From Populus alba (Eukaryota; Streptophyta; Magnoliopsida; Malpighiales; Salicaceae), in NCBI RefSeq assembly GCF_005239225.2, contig NC_133301.1, positions 253,001 through 317,000 on the forward strand: 64,000 bases of DNA, in the 5' to 3' direction. The notes under the pieces are model-generated. The model worked only from the letters and a program-made list of their open reading frames with translations, was not told the DNA's origin and ran no database searches. Of the stretch, positions 48,471 through 62,000 are shown piece by piece. Within the stretch, counting starts at the first letter, position 1, and each line of letters opens with the position of its first letter. The position numbers and the translations under genes were made by a program.

Positions 48471-51400
48471 TCAAAATCTATAACTGTTGTAACCTCCTGC
48501 ACCTCCTGGACCGGGAGATCCATACCCTCCTATACTTGAGGATCCATACCCTCCTAGATGTGATGTAAATGAGGATGAAGGGTAGCCACTTTCTGCAATT
48601 TGTGAATATGCATTCAATCCTACATCTATCTTCCCATACATATTTGGCGTTGGTTCCTTGTGATTACTAATAAACTCCTGCAAACAAGATTCAAGACATT
48701 AGCTGCAGGTCATAGGGAGACTACAAAAATTAATCAATTAATACTTCCTGTCAAGTGCTAAAATCACCAAATTTCTATGATTTGAACATGAATGGAATGT
48801 CAATGGTGTATGAATATCAAAGTTTTATGCTGGAAGTGGAAATGAGCAACCAGAAATGTATATGCAGACAGATAATCAAGGAAGACGAGTGGATGAATAC
48901 GTGTGTGCATGTGGTGGGGGCTGTTGAGGAAAAATGTTGGTACGTAGCAAAACTAACTAGCTATTAAAGACACCTACCTGTATAAGCTGTTGCGCCATCT
49001 GAACCTGAGAACTGGTACCCTTAATTTCCACAGTGATCTCATCAGGCAAACCTCTGCTCTCTTGTATTGAAAGGATTGCCCCACTGGTACGACGAATATA
49101 GGCAATATTGGATCCAGCAACACCAATGATATCCTCAGCATATGACAGAGGTACTTGCATTGTCTGTGTCACCTGAACAAGATAGTAACAGTGTTCTCAA
49201 TCTATCCCAAGTAACATGGAGACATGAAATAACAAATGATATTTTGATTGATCAGCATGCTTGCTCTAAAGATTGATCCAAGAAAAAAATGAAGACAGCA
49301 GAGCTGTTAAGCCACACAGTTTCCCCCATCTAGGCAATTAAATTCAGCCTGAGGCATGCTGCTAGAGCATGGTTAGACAGAGAAAAAAACATAACATTCG
49401 AAGTGGTGGTAAGCCTTAGGCAGAAGAGGCATGGAATTTGAGAATCATTTAGCAAATCTTTGGGAACCAGAAACGTTCTAATTTAGATGATAAGCCTTTT
49501 TGACATGAGCATGCATGTCAGGAAGAACCATAAAAAATCAGCCCTAGGTATGCTGCCAAATTACAGGAGAATAACAGGGTTTTCCAGTCTTTGGCACGGT
49601 GCCAAAACAAAAATAGGAGATAAGAACATCACATTATAAGATGTCATGGCAGAAGAGGCATTGAATTTGGGAGTCATTTTCCTAACTGCAAAAGTTTAAG
49701 TGAAGGAACCAGAAATGCTAAAGATAAAACAAGATTTTTTGTCATGAGCATGCCCGTCACAAAGAACTATAACCAATCAGCCAAAATCATACTTGACTAT
49801 AATATAAGAACAAATAGATAGTTAAACCAACCTGAGTTACTATAGGAGCAGTAGCACGGCCAAGTCCAGTTGAACGTAACCCTCCAAGTCCAGGATCTCC
49901 ATAAAGTGAGAATCCAGGTTGTGAGATTTTGTGTTCAAAATGTGTTTCATGTTCATATATTGATGGATCCCGCTTCAAAGATAGGGAATAATCAGAAATA
50001 ATCCCACTTGAAAATGCAGGAGCAGAATGCAGCGAGGGCTGAGCATTATCAGCGTGGGCATCTGCAGGGCGTTCCAGTGAAATTGTTGCATTGTACTGCA
50101 AAAGAACTTGGGTTACTTCATGATTCTCATAGTCAAAATCCAGCAACTTTAAATTGTTGGACTTACAGTTTTCTCAAATATAGGAATGACACTGTGATCA
50201 ACCAAAAACTTCCTTAGATGTCCTATTACTGCTTCTAATGCTTTAAAAACCTTCATAGCTTCACCATGTATTTCCACAATTCTCTCATCTGAAGTAGCGT
50301 ATGAGGGTATATCATCTAAGAGGAAAAAAAGAGCATCTGAGTTTGCACCAATTGAAAAAAGGAGAAAAAATCAGATAAATAGTGACACCTAGAGGAGTTA
50401 TCAGTATAGCAATCCTTAAGTAAACATCGTCAAATTCCAGTCCATCCTAGCAAAGGGCCTTGGAAAATCGAGTCCAGAGAACCAAAATAATAACATGTTA
50501 CAATCTTTTAGTGAAAACTGGTCTTCAGTTGCTTAGAATTTGCATCTATAAAAAACGTTGTGTTATAAAAGCATTCTTAAAGTTAGTAACACAAATTGAG
50601 GGAGCACATACAGGAAAAGAACACAAAGTTTGAAATAGAAACTGGAAATATGTAACATGAAATAGAAATAGCACAGCACACCACTGCCTCTATACTTTCT
50701 GCTCAATTTTTCTCTCAACAAAACGCAACTTGGTCAAATCCAATTGCTTAAATAAAGAGGAAAATGATTGTTTGAAGCATACCTTCTGCCATAACACGCA
50801 CGACTACACCAGTGTTTTCCTGTATTGATTTGATTGTGGATCCTTGCTTCCCAATTAAGTTAATTGCCTGTGAAGATGCAACCAGTAACCTTATGGAACA
50901 AAATGCAGAGCCAGCTGCAGCGGTGGCGGCGGCTGAGCCTGTGTTGTCACCCTCACCAGGAGATAGACCGCTCACACGCTTGAACACTCTCAATACTGCA
51001 TCCATTGCAGGAGATAGTGGAGCTTCAGGCTCTTCTTTACCAGAAATCAGAACCTGAAAAGAAACATCTACATTAATCATAACAGTTCCAGGAAGGAGTA
51101 AAACTGTGACTCAGTACAAAGAAAATCATAACACAAATAATTCAAACTGTTCAATCCAATATGGCTATTTTCAAATAGACCAGAGCTTTTCCATCTTACT
51201 TCCATTCACCAACAGTGGTAGAATCAGCCCAAGTCTCTCCTAGGGCCTTTACATTCAACGAGTAAACACAATTAGGACTAAGTTCAGCTTCCTACAGCTT
51301 GCAAACAAAACCCATGAAGGAGTTCTTATTTGGGTTAAATTGAACTTTCAAATGGTGTTCATCCAAGCTCATGAACATGTGCCATATATTTAATGATTCA

Positions 51401-52485
51401 TATCAACTTTTCCATTTCATGATTTTGTTTCTTCACACCCACTCATTTACATTGAAGAAATCACTCAAAATAACACCAACCTCAACTTTTTTTAATATAA
51501 TATAAACCTGTCCCTTTTTTTTTTTCAAAACTCAAAAGCCACCAACAGAAGTGATCAACTTCATGTCTAATTCAACACAATAAATTAAAAAAATCTGACT
51601 ACAATACTCCAAACCTCGAGTCCTTCTACAAGTTAATTCATCTACTCTTAGGGTTTTCCTTCTAACAATAAAGCTACGAGATTTTCAATTCTTGTTTACA
51701 TTCTTTCACAGTAGAATTAGCCAAGCCTCCCTTCAGGGTGTTTTAGAATAAAAAAATAAAATAAATAAAAAATTAAGGCTAAGGTCAGCTCATTCAAGCT
51801 CGTGAACATGGAATATGTATCTAACAATTCATAAAAGATTTCCCATTGCATGATATTATTATTATAATACCAAACAATACAACAGATACTCCTATTTAAC
51901 AGAAAAAAAATAACAAAAAACAACACCAAGATCCATCCTTCTTATTTTAATATGCTGCAATCAAAACTGAAAATCGACCAAAAGAAACACTCAACTCAAC
52001 AACCTGTGCCTCAAAACACTCCAAATTCTTCTCAGTTCCCAAAAAAAAAAAATTAAAAATCCCTTCTTTCACACAAAATCCCACAAAAAGGCACAAACTT
52101 GAACATCCAAACCCCCAACTTCAACAAAGATATTAACAAAACACAGAAGACACAAACTTTAACACTAAAAAAACAAGCTTTAACTTACAATTCTATCAGT
52201 AATACCAAGAGGACCTTCAAGAATACGAATCCGAGCACGTGTCTCATCACACATTTTCTTCACCAACTCTCCTTTCCGTCCAATTATGCTCCCTACTTTC
52301 GATACCGGCACTATTAACCTAAACACATTGTCTCCTGGCCATCCCGGCCACTTATCCTGTGATTGTGACTGCCCTTGTTGCTGTCCTGCCTCTGTCAGAG
52401 CTTCCGTTCCAGTTTCTGCTCGTTTGTTAATGGCGTTTGCTTCTGTTTGCTCTGAACTGAACCTTGTTGCGGCCGATGAGTCCAT
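48471..52485 (-). pseudogene. PEPPER-like triple-KH RNA-binding protein gene, frame broken by a 2-nt deletion
   Basis: Nuclear-type poly(C)-binding/KH protein close to Arabidopsis PEPPER and FLK, which affect flowering and floral organ RNA processing. Exons in coding order: 52485-52189, 51053-50783, 50313-50167, 50095-49832, 49172-48978, 48677-48471. KH1 has GRKG (69-72) in [16 protein letters not shown]2 has GKQG (about 167-170); KH3 has [18 protein letters not shown]. The C-terminus is glycine- and tyrosine-rich. The exons sum to 1381 nt, one over a multiple of three. The mismatch is in exon 3 near 50279-50286: the family reads DERIVE, but here the bases are GATGAGAATTGTG, lacking one GA, so the frame leaves DDIPSYATSDE and resumes as IVEIHGEAMK. 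With two bases restored it would be 460 residues. No canonical alternative acceptor repairs the frame without losing part of KH2. It may be an assembly error in a functional gene. Confidence 0.8.
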
Positions 52486-52511
52486 ATTGATCGTTGATTG
52501 AATAATTTGGG

Positions 52512-52562
52512 ATTCACTTAGGGTTTAATTGAAGAAATTTGGGATTCAATTAGGGTTTACGT
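52512..52562 (-). promoter_or_regulatory. Duplicated telo-box leader of the KH gene
   Basis: Two copies of a unit of 32 bases (ttgggattca(c/a)ttagggttt) lie just upstream of the start codon, each carrying AGGGTTT (52520-52526 and 52552-52558). On the minus strand these read AAACCCT, the telo-box of plant housekeeping promoters. They lie 35-75 bases before the ATG, so they may be in the leader. Confidence 0.55.
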
Positions 52563-52639
52563 ATTTTTTCTCTCTGTGTGCGTGAGAGAGAGTGATTTGT
52601 GTCGTTGATAAGAACAAAAAAAAAAAAAAAAAGAAGAAC

Positions 52640-54600
52640 AAAAAGAGAATTGTTTTTTAGTAGCATGTCGTCTGGGAGATATTTCTTTTAGAGTAGGCGA
52701 CGAGTCGGTGTTTCACCTGAATTATTATTGTTATTGTGATTAGTTTTCATGCATGGATAATATTTAATGTGGTTTCCTTATTCACATAAAGAATAATGAT
52801 GTATACTTTTATGTGAATAAAATGTTTGATAATTTTTAATAGATAGATATTTATATTTTGAATGATTTTCTATTCATAATATTGGAATTGCACAAAATAA
52901 TAACTTTTTAGGTCGAATTTTTACGTATGTTTATCTAATTATTGTATCTAAAGAAAGAAAATTCATCTTTTATATATGCATGCATGCATGTATACCCCAA
53001 ATGATTATGCAAATAGCAAATCTAATGATTGAAAACCTTGAATGTATGTAATGATTGACCATCATTGTTATAAGATTGAAATCATAAAATTGATTAAAAA
53101 AACTTATTAACAAAATCTAATTATTCTCGAAAAATTATTGTAGTTACAGTTATATTGACACTGATTATTAAAATAATGTAATGATAATTTTACTATTAAG
53201 TTTGCACTAATTTTCAAGGAGGTATTTTTTTCCCTTTTCCTGAAAATACAAATACGTAAGCTAATATATTATTTATTATCATATCTAGATTCAAAGCTTA
53301 TAGTCAAGCAAGCTGATGCAACCAATGTCATAAATTCCATTTCAGTAAATGTTTTGTTTTTTTAATTAAAATTAAAATGTTTCTATTTTGGAGTGTTTAT
53401 ACTGTTTTAAGATTATACTGTTTATATATATATATATATAATAAACATAATTTAAATTCAAGATAAATTAATTATAAATTATACACTACAAACACAATGT
53501 CAAACAAATATAATTTAAAATTTAAAATATTTCTAAATAGTCAGGATTAAATTGATTTTTAATTTAAAGTAATTTAACTTAAACAAAATATCAAAATATT
53601 ATGAAATTAAAATATTTTAACACAAATATTTTAAATATAGAGCTGGGTCAATGTTATTAAGGCTAATAGAATCTAAAGCATTCCTTGTTTTCCTCAATTC
53701 CTACAAAGTATAAACTTGAAAAAACAATATAAATATAAACCATATATATTAGTGATAAATCTAATTTTTAAAAATTAATATCATTTTAATGAAAATAGTA
53801 ATAATAATTTTCAATATTATTATTAATATTATGGTTATTAAAAATAGTAATGAAAAAGAGCTTTTTATACTTAGATGATTTAATTAATTAAATTGAACAA
53901 AGTTCAAGACCGGAACATGTAGAATGAAATGGAATATTCTGGATGGAATTTAGCTGAAAAATCTAGAATGGACCGAGATTTGAAATGAGATGAAAATTAT
54001 TTCGTTTTTTGAATTGATTGAAATGTTTCAGCCATTCCAAACGAAACAGAACGAAATTGAAAACAATGAATGCAACCGAACTTGTAAAACTGAAGGTTCA
54101 TGTGAGTATTTGATATTACTAGATAAAATTCTGATTCAAACATGTTATTTTAATAACTTGAATTAAACATGTTTAGAGAAAAGATTTAGTTGTGCGAGAA
54201 TATATTAACTCTTAAAACTAAAGTAACATGAGATCTGATTATTAAATTGAATTTAAATTTTTTCTTGTGATTTTACAAATATTATTTTCTTTGAGAAGCA
54301 ATTGTGGCCATTATTGAATTGCTAGATCTTTTAGAACTAAATCTATAGTTGCTGTTTGGGTTAATTTTATTATTTTTTTAGGATTTTTTGTATTAATTTT
54401 TTTATTTTGGATTTTGTTTTAATTTTCTTAATATTTTTGGATTTTATATTGTTCTCTAATTTTTTATGACCAAGATCTTGTAAACATCTTAAAGAGGCAA
54501 ATACTATATATTTAAATTTCAAAGAATAAAATTGTAAATGTAAAATTTATATATGCAATTCTTTTTACTCATTAAAATTCTTGTATTTTCTATGATATTG
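52640..54600. other. AT-rich region upstream of the KH gene
   Basis: No gene is supported. A TA run occurs at about 53424-53441. The block 53900-54080 repeats short purine motifs (gaatgaaatggaat, gaaacagaacgaaattg) and could be a decayed repeat. Otherwise poly-A/T DNA. Confidence 0.4.
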
Positions 54601-54639
54601 CTGTGTTATTAGCTTTTGCATGCATCAGAAGCTAAAACT

Positions 54640-57600
54640 GGCAGAAAGTTGAAGGGATTCCCAGTAGTCTTCAACTCTTGAAAAACATCTGTTCACCATT
54701 TCATCACTCACCAGCTCCAATTCTGCAGGCCCCGCTGTTCAAAACATGCATGATAACAAATTCTCATTACATTATGTGACTGCACCTTAGGGTGTGTTTT
54801 TTTTTGGGTTTGTAACATGGCCCTCGTTCCCTGCAGGAAAGCATATAATTAATTAATTACAGACTGATAGTCACTAATTGCATTAAATAAAATGAGAAAT
54901 TACATTTGATGGAGTCGTTTGTGTTCTTATCATAATTTATACCACCTCGTAAATATAATTGCCGACTGTTCTTCTCTTAACGTGGCAAAAAATGTTATGC
55001 TCACGGACAAGGCATTGATCAAGTCCTTGCGTCCGGCTCTCTCTAACCTAATCAACATGCACAAAATTTATAAATTTTGACTTAGTTAAGAGATTAGAAA
55101 CTAATGACTTGATTAATATCCGTCATCATACCGATTTGAGGGTAATTTTTAGGCTTAGTGGACTGGCTGACTCGATCGATCGATTTGATTGTCTCAAGAA
55201 TCCACGTTCCTACTCTATCTTCCGCCAAACAAGTCAATTAGCAGCAAAATCTATTAATATTGCTAGGCGCATTCCTAATATTTGAGGCTTAAGTTTTTCT
55301 GTAATTAATAAGCTTAATTACCAGTGATGATAGAATTTCTTCAAATGTTTTTCTTGAAAAACTGTTGATAATCTCGATCCAATCTGTTTAATGATGGCTT
55401 TAATATTCTTAGCTGATCACCGTCTTAGATATATGGACAAGCTCCTGATGATTACCTGCTATAGACATCATCCTCTTGCACATTTGGTTTGTGCAAAAAC
55501 TTGCTGATAATCTTAGAAATTGTGTTGGTATCCGAAGAAGTTATTCTCTCTTGTAAACTTTCCACTAAATGGAGATCCTATGACAAGAGAAAAGGATTTC
55601 AACCTTGCAAACCTCCGAAGGTATATATAAGATCAAAATATATAAATTGTAAAAGTTCAAAGTGATACAAGAGCATCCTCTTCCTCTTGGGGTGAGAATT
55701 TTAGGTGTTGGGATTAAATTGGAGTGGCCTATGCAAAGGTATTAGGAACCTTGATGAAGCAGTACAAAAAAACAAAAAAAAAACTCATTAGGTTTTCAAT
55801 TGAGATGCTATGATATGATCCAGTGACATATTAAATTGAATTTGCTCGCTACTATCAAATTCGACTCCCAAGTAACAGGGAACCCTGAAAGACAATATGA
55901 TGCCCCATCGTCAACAAAAGGTCCTTTTGCTGTTTCTGGCATAGCAAACACCTATATATATATATATATATATATATGCAAGTTCATGTATCAACAGAGT
56001 TGATTCACATATGAAATGAAACTAGTTAAGGAATCAAGATTTGTAGCAGAAGCATACAGTGTTTTTAGTGGCAATCTGAGCCTTCCATGCATGGATAGCC
56101 CAGCACCAGCTCCCATCACGATTCCATCAATAAGTGCAAGCTTCAAGGCCCAATTGCATAGATTAAGAAATTAACAAGAGTGAAGAATTATATTCCTATG
56201 ATATCATTGACGGTGCCAAATAACTTGCATACATACCGCAGGCTTTCCAAACCTACAGATTTTTTGCCTGCAACAGATTTTAGTTTTATATGCAACAAAT
56301 GATTTTAGTCGCTCATTAATCATCCCATTTTTTCAGCCTTTCCATTACCCTGCAAGACGGAGTTGAAGATAATGCTCATATTAGTTGGATAATAATGGCA
56401 TTGGCAATGACAGATGAACGACTCACTCAGAGTTGAACCATTTTTTAATGTCCAATCACCTGTTCTAATATATGATTAAAACTCTAGCAAATCTTCTGAT
56501 CAGTTTTTACCCACAATATCACAACTTTGACTTTAGGATCAACCTCGTAGGCATTCAACTCCTTGGTCATTCGAGAGATCTGTCAACAAAATTAATTAAT
56601 TATTAATTGATAATACCATTCTGAATACCTCCAAAGCATACCTAGAAGAACATGAAGATAATAGCAGAAATATGGAGTTTAATTGACCTGCTTACAAGTT
56701 CTTATTCAAAATTCATTAGAAATGTTATAAGGTTCTCTTACGTATTAAAAAACCAATAATCAGCAGCTGTTTTGATTTTTTCGAATCAAACCAATTTCCA
56801 CCGTTCAAGAACTCTTCAATGTTGGCGTAGGCATGTAAAGTTTTCTCTCCGCGCCCCCCCCCCCTCTTTTTTTTGGCAGTTGTGTGCTTTTATTAACATA
56901 GGAAAAAAAAAATTCCCCGTTTTATTTTAACTGAAAGAATTACTTTCCTTAATTAATAAGAAGATTGTGATAATATAGACTGATTTTCTCTCTAAATTAC
57001 TTGTTTGCATGTTTGCAATTTTGCATTACATTGGGTGTGATCATTTTATTTATTTATTTTAGATTTAACAAAAAAAAATTTAGATAGTAAATAACTATTT
57101 AACATTTTCATTAAAATCAGTTCAAATGATCAATTTTGAAATCTCCTAACTTCTTATTTAGCTTAAGTTTTAAATTAAATCGTATGAAAATTATCGCGAT
57201 GTGACTTAGTCAACCTTGTTTGTTGGTCTAAAAATAAGTTGGATGATTTAAGGATAAAATTAATAAAAAAATGAAAAAAAACTCTTTTGACTAGACTCCT
57301 TGTCTAGTATAGGTTCAAAATTAAACATGTAAGATTTATCTTGACGTGAGGTAGTTGATTTTAACTAGTCTAAAAATAATTTGAATGACTAATAAAAAAA
57401 ATTAAGGATAAAATTGAAAAAAAAAACCTCTCAATTTAATTTTTTTATCTTATCAAAATTTAAAAGTAAACACATTGGATTTACCTTCACAAAACCTAGT
57501 ACTTGTACCGACTTAAAGCAATCTAAATATTGTAAGAGAAACTGAAGATGTATTTGAGAAGAAAAATCAACCAAAAAAAAAAGAGGAGAAAATTAAAAAT

Positions 57601-58416
57601 AAAACCTGCTTCACTGTTCAAGTTTTTGAGGTTGCAAGTATAATTTCTTTTATTTCCATATCGTAACACAACTGGGACCGTGGACTACTAAATTTTCTAT
57701 CCAAAGCCGAAAGTTCAACAGCATATCATAAAGATTTATAGATCAAGATCCATGTTTTCTGGAGCAGGTTATTAATTGATATATTGAAAGTAAAAGGTGT
57801 AAGAAATGAAGTGTCCTTTTGTCTCCTGCATATCATGTAGAATGTCAAACAAATTAAATGCCGTATCTACCCAACCAATGCTACAAGTAGAGTGTCCTTT
57901 TGTCTTCTGTCAAATAAATTAAATGCCGTATCTTCCCAACCACTACAAGATCATCCACCCACCCTGATGTCTCTTTTACCTCGTCTATGTCTTCTCAGCA
58001 CGCCCTAACGACTTTAATGTTTTGCCTAATTGTCAAAGTCTAGCTCGAGTCCATTATTTGTCTCTTGCTTGCACAGCAAAACCCAGTCAAGAAGCTAGCT
58101 CGAAATCAAAGAAAGAAGAGAGCTGTAAGAAGCTCATGTAAACAATGTGATGGCCGAGGCTGTTTAATTTCTGTGGTCTGCTCAATATCACCTTCTTCAC
58201 ACATGAATTTATTTCCTTCAGATAGCACCTGGAGGATGCAAATGGTTACATTAAGAAATTAATTAAACATTGCTTTCTTCTGCAAATCTTTACTTGGCTG
58301 TCATCGCAGATTTCAAATTGCGAGTGAATTGTGCAGCAGGGAACAGAGAATGGAGAGTGCACGTACCTGATTAACATCTTTCTCGAAGCAATGGGGGGCC
58401 ATAGCCATTTTGAGAT
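54640..58416 (-). pseudogene. Decayed CHY1-like 3-hydroxyisobutyryl-CoA hydrolase copy
   Basis: A tandem copy of the neighbouring hydrolase gene (59073-62727), in the same orientation and exon order. Recognisable remnants, coding order: start exon near 58416-58375 (MAPHCFEKDVNQ), exon 2 near 58230-58150, exon 3 near 56580-56515, a stub of exon 4 near 56355-56335, a stub of exon 5 near 56260-56240, exon 6 near 56145-56065, exon 7 near 55950-55870, exon 9 near 55585-55460, exon 10 near 55390-55325, exon 11 near 55250-55135, exon 12 near 55050-54950, exon 13 near 54835-54800, and an eroded last exon near 54720-54640. Exon 8 is missing. Exon 2 carries an apparent 4-base insertion, exon 6 lacks one base (cagattgcc for caggattgtc), and exons 4-5 are mostly deleted. 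It cannot encode a full enzyme. The intron between exons 2 and 3 has grown to about 1.6 kb with repeat sequence. Confidence 0.88.
56860..57600. repeat. Degenerate dispersed repeat units inside a pseudogene intron
   Basis: Between 57120 and 57545 about three degenerate units of roughly 120-150 bases follow each other. Each has a 'ttaaat..tatgaaaattatc' part, then 'gtctaaaaataa(g/t)ttg' and 'aaggataaaatt'. The style matches the relics at 23.2-23.9 and 27.1-27.3 kb. A C-run (56844-56862) and T-run precede them. No transposase or terminal repeats were found. Confidence 0.4.
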
Positions 58417-58909
58417 ACAAATGATCTACTCTCTCTGTTCCATGGACACGGGTTGGCAAACGAGCCTTTCTACGATTCATAAACACTAGCAACCACCAGA
58501 AAACAACAGGCTGGTCAATTTCTGTGTGCAGCCAGCATATATTATTAATGTAATATCCTCCGACAATTTGCTAATTAAGGCGAAGAAAAAGGCTGGTGTA
58601 GTGTTTCTATTAATTACTTTCCCTTCTTTCAATTTCTGGATGTCAATGGATTACCATATTTGAATCAAGTGATCCACCTACGACCTTGATTTTGAACATT
58701 TACGAGTTAATTAGCATTTAATGTGCCATCTTGTAATGTTCCAAGCACAAAGGGGAGGTTTAGAGGGTGTTTAGCAAACGCAACTTAGCAAATTTTTGGC
58801 TGTTCAAATTTTGGTGCTTAGACAGGAACAGGAAGATCATACTCAAGGCAACAATATAACTTGTAAAAAGTAGGGGTGGAGGCATGAAAAATAGAATTTT
58901 CTCCAATGG

Positions 58910-59007
58910 AAAAGAGTGCATTATTTAATTAACACATCGTCCATTAATTATACTCAAGGCATGAAAAAGAGTGCATTATTTAATTAAGACATCGTCCATT
59001 AATTATA
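58910..59007. repeat. Tandem duplication with 54-bp period
   Basis: The 44-base phrase starting aaaagagtgcattatttaat occurs at 58910 and again at 58964, with one base difference, joined by tcaaggcatg. It lies between the hydrolase pseudogene and the downstream end of the intact-looking copy. Confidence 0.9.
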
Positions 59008-59072
59008 CAACTGTCTGCTTCTGTGATCATGGAGATAGATAGTCCTGATCACCCCCTAAAACTTTTCCAGTT

Positions 59073-62000
59073 TCAAAGTTTTGGCCTCATGGTATCAACT
59101 AAGTTGGATCTGGTAGGAAGTTGAAGGGATTCCATGTAATCTTCATCAGCTTTGGAGAAATATCGGTCCACTATTTCATCAGTCACTAGCTCTAACTTTG
59201 AAGGATCCCACTGTTAAAAACAAGAAAAGACAATTACATTCCATTATGTGATTGATAAGAAAATATATCAAGCACAGTACCATATGCACCTTGGGATTTC
59301 GGTCTTTGTCCAACAACATGGCCCTCGTTCCCTGCAGAGACGCATAGTCATTGCATTATGTTCTTATCATTGAAATTAAGTTCTTACCTTTCCTATAATT
59401 ACCTCATAAAAATCATCGCTAACTGTTCTTCTCGCAATGTGGGAACCAACAGTAAATTCCTGGATGAGGCATTGCTCAAGTCCTTGCGTGCGGCCCTCTC
59501 TAATCTAATCGACACCCGAAAAGTTATTTATGGGAATTGAAGAAAAGGGGAGCATTCTTTGAAATGTAATTGAAACAAAATATTTAGGTAAAAGATAAGA
59601 AATCACTTAAAATCATTCATACCGATCTAAGGGAAATTTTGAGGCTTGTTGGACAGGCTGATTTCATCCAGTTGATTGCCTCAAGAATCCACTTTTCTGC
59701 TCTAGTTTCTGCCTCACTCTCCTAAAACAAGTCAAGCAGGTATCATATTGATGGCATTCCTAATTGAGGATTTCTACACTACTTTAGTGAGAAAAGCTGC
59801 TTACCAGTGATGATAGTATTTCTTCAACTGTTGTTCTTGAGAAACATTTGTTAATAATCTCCAATCTATTTAATGATTGGATATTCAAATTCAGGATGGA
59901 TGTTAACAGACACTAGAAGATATTGATACAAGCAGCACAATATTTTCAGGGACCTGAACATTACCTGCTAAAAGCACCATGCTGTTTAACATTTGGTTTG
60001 TGCATAAATTTGCTGATGATCTCAGAAATTGTTTTCGTATCAGAAGAAGTTACTTCATCTAGTGCAGTTTCCAACAAACGGACATCCTACGATAAAAAAA
60101 CGAAAGAGAAAGAAATTATGCAATCCTCTGATGGTAAATAAGAGAACATATACGACAAAAGAACTATCACTGCAGCGAGAAACTGGTTGGTGTCCTTAAA
60201 ATGAATCTAGGTTCCCTTGTCAAGAGGATTGGGGATTGAAGGATAACGGGAGTTTGTTACAAGTTAAAATCCTCAAGCATCATGGAGTTTGTTATAGGTC
60301 AAAACTCTAAAAAAATCAAGAGCACCATATTTTTGTTAGTTCCTAAAATGATCGAAGAAAAAATAAATTTCTAAACTGCTTAATAATGGAATAAAAAAGG
60401 AAAAACTCCTGCAGCAGATTCCTGGTGCAGATAAAGAAATTTATAAATTCTGTGAGGCAACTAGATGTCTCAATTATATCCTACTTTCAATTGCTTTTCT
60501 GTGTAACCTTTTAATCGTAAATTAAACTGAGCACAATTCTAAGAGACATTACCTTTGAGAGCATGAAATGATTTGCAAGGCCACACTCAACCATTTCTGC
60601 TCCTCTAATCTTAGTTCCAGTAAGTCCCAAATATTCACCTATATAATATTTTTGATGAGTTAGAATGAGTAAAAACAGAACTGAATCAGAATCTTCAAGA
60701 CTAAATTAAATTGCTAATGAATAAAAGAATCAGAAAAGGAATTTTCATCTTCAATCAATTTCTTAACACTGCAGTGTGCTTACATTTCAAAAACCAAACA
60801 GGGTTCATGAATATTCACGAGGGTGTAAAATCAGAAGGAAGATGATAAATCATAAAATCGTACCAGACAATTATTAAAGTAGATAGAATACTGAGTAGCT
60901 AGTTACCAAAAAATCCAGGGAGCCTGGAAAGGAAATATGATGACCCAACATCAGTAAAATGTCCTATTGCTGTTTCTGGCATGGCGAACACCTATGCAAG
61001 TTGATGTAACAATCAAACACCATTACTTATCCACTGTACAAATGAGATGAACACGCAGATGCTTATAATATCATTTGTTTTTTATTTTCATCACAAAATA
61101 TGAAGATTCCAAGAGTTAGCTTTCTTTGAACTGAAGAAACATTAATTCATGAAAAGAAGACAGTCCTTCTGAGGCAAAATGCAAAAACCATGTTGCATAA
61201 ATGAAGGTTCCCCAACCAATACTGCTCTTTCCTCTTTCAGAAATATCACCAAGAGAAATCAGTTTTCTATGTTGCCAAAGGAATAAAATGAAGCAGTATG
61301 TAAAGCAGAAGCACATACAGTGTTTTCAGTGACAATCCTGAAAGTTCTCTGCAGGGATAGCCCAGCACCACCTCCCATCACGATCCCATCAATAATCGCA
61401 ACCTTCAAATATCCAAGGAAGATGACAAGAGTGAAGAAATATATGAGATATTATTGCCTTTGCTAGTTTGCATAATGATGGAGCCATATAACTTTTTATA
61501 CCACAGGCTTTCCATATGTTGCAACCAAGTAGTCCAACATGATTTGTTTTCTTGTAAAAATTCATTCCATAGCTCCAGTGCCCTGCTTCATCCAAGGAGA
61601 TAACATTAACAACATCAAACATTTTCCAATTACTTTTTGAAACGCTTCTTAGAAGATGATTTTCACCTGCAACCATACAAGTATATGATGCCAAGACATC
61701 ACCACCAGCGCAAAATGCCTTTCCGTTTCCCTGCATGAGATTTAGTTCAATGTGATGTCTGAGCTAGATGATAATGGCATCGGCAGAGACAAATGAATGA
61801 ATCATAAGGAGTAGAATCATGTTCTGATGTCTAAATCAGCTTTTTTACCTTCAATATCACAATTTTGACTTTAGGATCAACCTCGTAAGCTTTCAACTCC
61901 TTGATCATCTGGCAGGTCTGCCAACAACATTAATAAAAGGAGTTACTGATCAAGTTTTTTATTATTATTTACCAGGTTAATGATCAAGAAAGTTGACATT

